From Burkholderiales bacterium (GTDB taxonomy: Bacteria > Pseudomonadota > Gammaproteobacteria > Burkholderiales > Casimicrobiaceae), in contig JABTUF010000007.1 in NCBI GenBank assembly GCA_015075645.1, forward strand, positions 186,001 to 250,000: 64,000 bases of DNA, in the 5' to 3' direction. The translations under genes were made by a program, and so were the position numbers. The notes beneath the pieces are model-generated. The model did not search any database. It saw only the letters and a program-made list of their open reading frames with translations, and was not told where the DNA came from. Shown here piece by piece: positions 61,899-64,000 of the stretch. Position 1 is the first letter of the stretch. The number at the start of each line of letters is the position of its first letter.

Positions 61899-64000
61899 CT
61901 ACTTGCGGGACGCAACGTCCGCGCGGTCGGTCGACCGCAGAGTGGGACCACGCGTTGCGGCCTGCAATTCCCAAACAGCCTCAGTCTCGATCACGTCGAC
62001 GAAGCGCTCGGCACTGAAGCCGTCGGGGTACAGACTCCAGCCGGACTCGCTTGCATCTGCTTCAGGCGCCTCGTCGACGGCGTAGTTCCCGGCGAGCAGT
62101 CCTCCTGGATCGTTCAGCAGGTGACGATCATCGCGAAGCGCGATGATCAGCTCTTCGACGGAGACCTTTAGGAAGCCGCCAAACCGCTGGTGGTCGCATT
62201 CGATGCATGTGTCGGCGATCCACACGTGTTGCTGAGTCGGAATCAGGCCCTCGCCCCAACCCAGCATCGTGCGAAACCCAGGATCGGAGGCGATGGCCAG
62301 CGACACCGCGTCTGCCTTGCGCCGAAGCTGCTGACCGGCCTTGCGAAGCGTGGTGGTGGCGTGCAGCCACGCCTCCCGCTGAGATCGCCGCATGAACGTC
62401 GACTTCACCTCGATCACGAACAGATGCCCGTCAAGGGCGGCGATCAGATCCACCTCGCCGGCGTCCTCCACGTCGCGCGGCGGAACCCAGTTCAGCAGCG
62501 TCATGAATCCGCGCCTCTCGAGCAGCCCTGCGAGCCCTGCTTCGATCCGTTGCGCCTCGTCCCGAGCCTGTCCGCGGCGAGCGCCGAGCCGCCTCAGGTT
62601 GTTGATCGCGGCCGTGCTGTTGTTCTGCACGCCGACCACCCACGGCAGCTGCAGCAGCGTCGGCCCGAACTTGAGGACCGGCCGCTCGAACAGCTGGGGT
62701 TGGAGGCCGGGCTCTTTGCGCTGCAGCCGCTCCGCCGTCGCGACCATGTCGTAGGTCCAGAAATCCAGGATCGCGGAGGCCATCCTCGGATTGCCAGCGG
62801 GCTCCGACTTCGTGACGGTCCACCCGGTGATGTTGGACACCTTCGAGTCCCGGCTCGACCACGTGAGCGGCAGTCGGTTCTGGAGCCCGTCGCGCAGGCC
62901 GTCCATGGTCAGACGCTGCAGCGCGGCGACCCAGTCCCCCGATGCATCAACGCGCTCTGCAAAGGCAGCCAGGAAGTCCTGCTGGAAGAAAACCGACATC
63001 AGGTTGAGCGACAGCAGCGCTCGGAAAAGATCGACGGCGTCTCCGGATTCGGAAGCGACTTGGTCTGCGACACCGTACGCCTCACGCAAGCGAAGCTGCG
63101 CTTGGAGAGCCCGCAGCCAGGCCAGTCGGTTGGCCTCGGCGTTTTCCGGTCGACCGATACTCCAATGGGCCGGATCCGCGGCGACCTGCTCGACGTAAGT
63201 CTCAAGGGCACGGTGGAACCAGTATCCATGTAGGCGACCGAGCTTCAGCCCGTCTCGTTGCCATGCCGCCCTTGCCACCGGATCCACTTCGACGATCTCG
63301 AGCCGATTGCCCCGCCGCTCGAACCGAATGCTGTCGTCGTAGCTGAACGCGTCGGCGGACCTGGAGATGAACTCGTTCAACTCGATCTGCATGTCCATCA
63401 GCGCGTGAAAGACGTGCAGATTCCGAAGGGCTTCGCCCGCGCTCGACGTGCCGGACTCGAAGAGGACCGGTCGAAGATGCCGCGCGATCGACCTCCCGAT
63501 GCTGTCGTCCGTCAGCTTCAGGGATGAGGTGCTGGCCTCTGCGAGCTTCCACGCGAGCAGATCGCTGAGTGCATCCCAGGCGAGCTCGAGATCAACTCTC
63601 GAAGGCGGTGCAAGCGCCTTTACCTTGAAGTCCCTTGGAACCAGAACCTCGAAGGCGTAGAGGCTCGCGTAGAGCAAGAGATCGACGACCGACAAGGCAG
63701 CCAGCTGCACCTTCTGTGCTTCCAGCGCCGCCACCCGCTCGCCGTGCGCCCCGGTAAACACATCGAGCACTCGGCACAACTCGGCGACTGCTTCGCTTTC
63801 GGACCCGGCCTGGTCCAGCTCGACTCGTCGTGGCGAATGCGGGCTCAGGACGAGCCCGGAGCGCCTGACCGCTCGGATCAACGCCTCGGGCGCCTCGCGC
63901 GCGACCCGCGTCACCAATCCATCGGCAGCTACAGCCTCCTGACCGAAGTACCGCGCCAGGGCGAGCGACATCGCCTCGCGGGGCCACGCGTCGGGCGGGC
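61899..64000 (-). CDS. Large protein with a C-terminal PD-(D/E)XK nuclease motif, partial
   Basis: At least 690 residues; the frame is open to the window edge (PPDAWPREAMSLALARYFGQ), so the true start is probably outside. The first 480 residues are helical with no family I recognise. From about residue 500 the pattern EDAGEVDLIAALDGHLFVIEVKS (given in part: GEVDLI, then VIEVKS) is a PD-(D/E)XK nuclease core with Asp506, Glu520 and Lys522. Later CIECDHQRFGGF has two Cys and His. It could be a restriction-like or defence nuclease; that is inference from the fold and the island context. Confidence 0.7.
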   Translation of the reverse strand, partial: PPDAWPREAMSLALARYFGQEAVAADGLVTRVAREAPEALIRAVRRSGLVLSPHSPRRVELDQAGSESEAVAELCRVLDVFTGAHGERVAALEAQKVQLAALSVVDLLLYASLYAFEVLVPRDFKVKALAPPSRVDLELAWDALSDLLAWKLAEASTSSLKLTDDSIGRSIARHLRPVLFESGTSSAGEALRNLHVFHALMDMQIELNEFISRSADAFSYDDSIRFERRGNRLEIVEVDPVARAAWQRDGLKLGRLHGYWFHRALETYVEQVAADPAHWSIGRPENAEANRLAWLRALQAQLRLREAYGVADQVASESGDAVDLFRALLSLNLMSVFFQQDFLAAFAERVDASGDWVAALQRLTMDGLRDGLQNRLPLTWSSRDSKVSNITGWTVTKSEPAGNPRMASAILDFWTYDMVATAERLQRKEPGLQPQLFERPVLKFGPTLLQLPWVVGVQNNSTAAINNLRRLGARRGQARDEAQRIEAGLAGLLERRGFMTLLNWVPPRDVEDAGEVDLIAALDGHLFVIEVKSTFMRRSQREAWLHATTTLRKAGQQLRRKADAVSLAIASDPGFRTMLGWGEGLIPTQQHVWIADTCIECDHQRFGGFLKVSVEELIIALRDDRHLLNDPGGLLAGNYAVDEAPEADASESGWSLYPDGFSAERFVDVIETEAVWELQAATRGPTLRSTDRADVASRK

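Overview
The window is high-GC DNA with proteobacterial gene order. The run skp-bamA-rseP-dxr-cdsA-uppS-frr-pyrH-tsf-rpsB, followed by ygfZ, a DUF4936 gene and an NRDE gene, points to a betaproteobacterium (Burkholderiales or a close relative). This is inferred from gene order and protein sequence; no rRNA or tRNA gene is visible to confirm it. No CRISPR array is present.

Region 1 (1-20.4 kb) is ordinary chromosome and reads cleanly. It holds the envelope, isoprenoid and translation cluster on the minus strand, expressed from a likely rpsB promoter near 10.33 kb. Next come ygfZ and housekeeping genes (ldcA, tadA, a Rid-family gene), a two-gene YceI plus cytochrome b561 operon, and folE with an ECF sigma factor and a Rieske/FAD reductase. 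Many neighbours overlap by ATGA.

Region 2 (20.4-30.1 kb) mixes intact genes (a methyltransferase, an SDR, a DASS-type permease, a RidA-like gene, a phosphonatase-like HAD protein) with wreckage. The wreckage is an SDR missing its middle, a truncated DUF924 gene running into a twice-broken LysR gene, a 23-codon gene stub and a YceI gene without a signal peptide.

Region 3 (30.3-64 kb) is an accessory island built by repeated insertion. Near-identical attachment-like cores at 37.74, 52.32 and 61.71 kb divide it into modules. The first module carries, on the minus strand, an AbiEi/AbiEii toxin-antitoxin pair whose last gene overlaps a large AEP primase plus superfamily 2 helicase gene of the TOTE type, followed by a HigBA pair. 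An IS3 element with a perfect 3-bp duplication cuts the primase-helicase gene; removing it restores an open frame of 811 codons. The second module has a TumE/TumA pair, a nested IS630(IS21) structure, a frameshifted P-loop GTPase and remnants of an integrative conjugative element (TraD, DUF4400), with traD cut by an IS66 element. The third module has a second HigBA pair and a LysR-controlled redox/hydrolase cassette ending in a DUF2255 gene cut by another IS3 element. Beyond the last core is a large protein with a C-terminal PD-(D/E)XK nuclease motif that runs off the window.

The most notable biology is the AbiE plus TOTE primase-helicase operon, the chain of toxin-antitoxin modules with apparently leaderless promoters, and the tandem attachment-site structure. 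Single-base indels, often in short homopolymers, are common in region 3 and absent from region 1; they may be decay or local sequence error.
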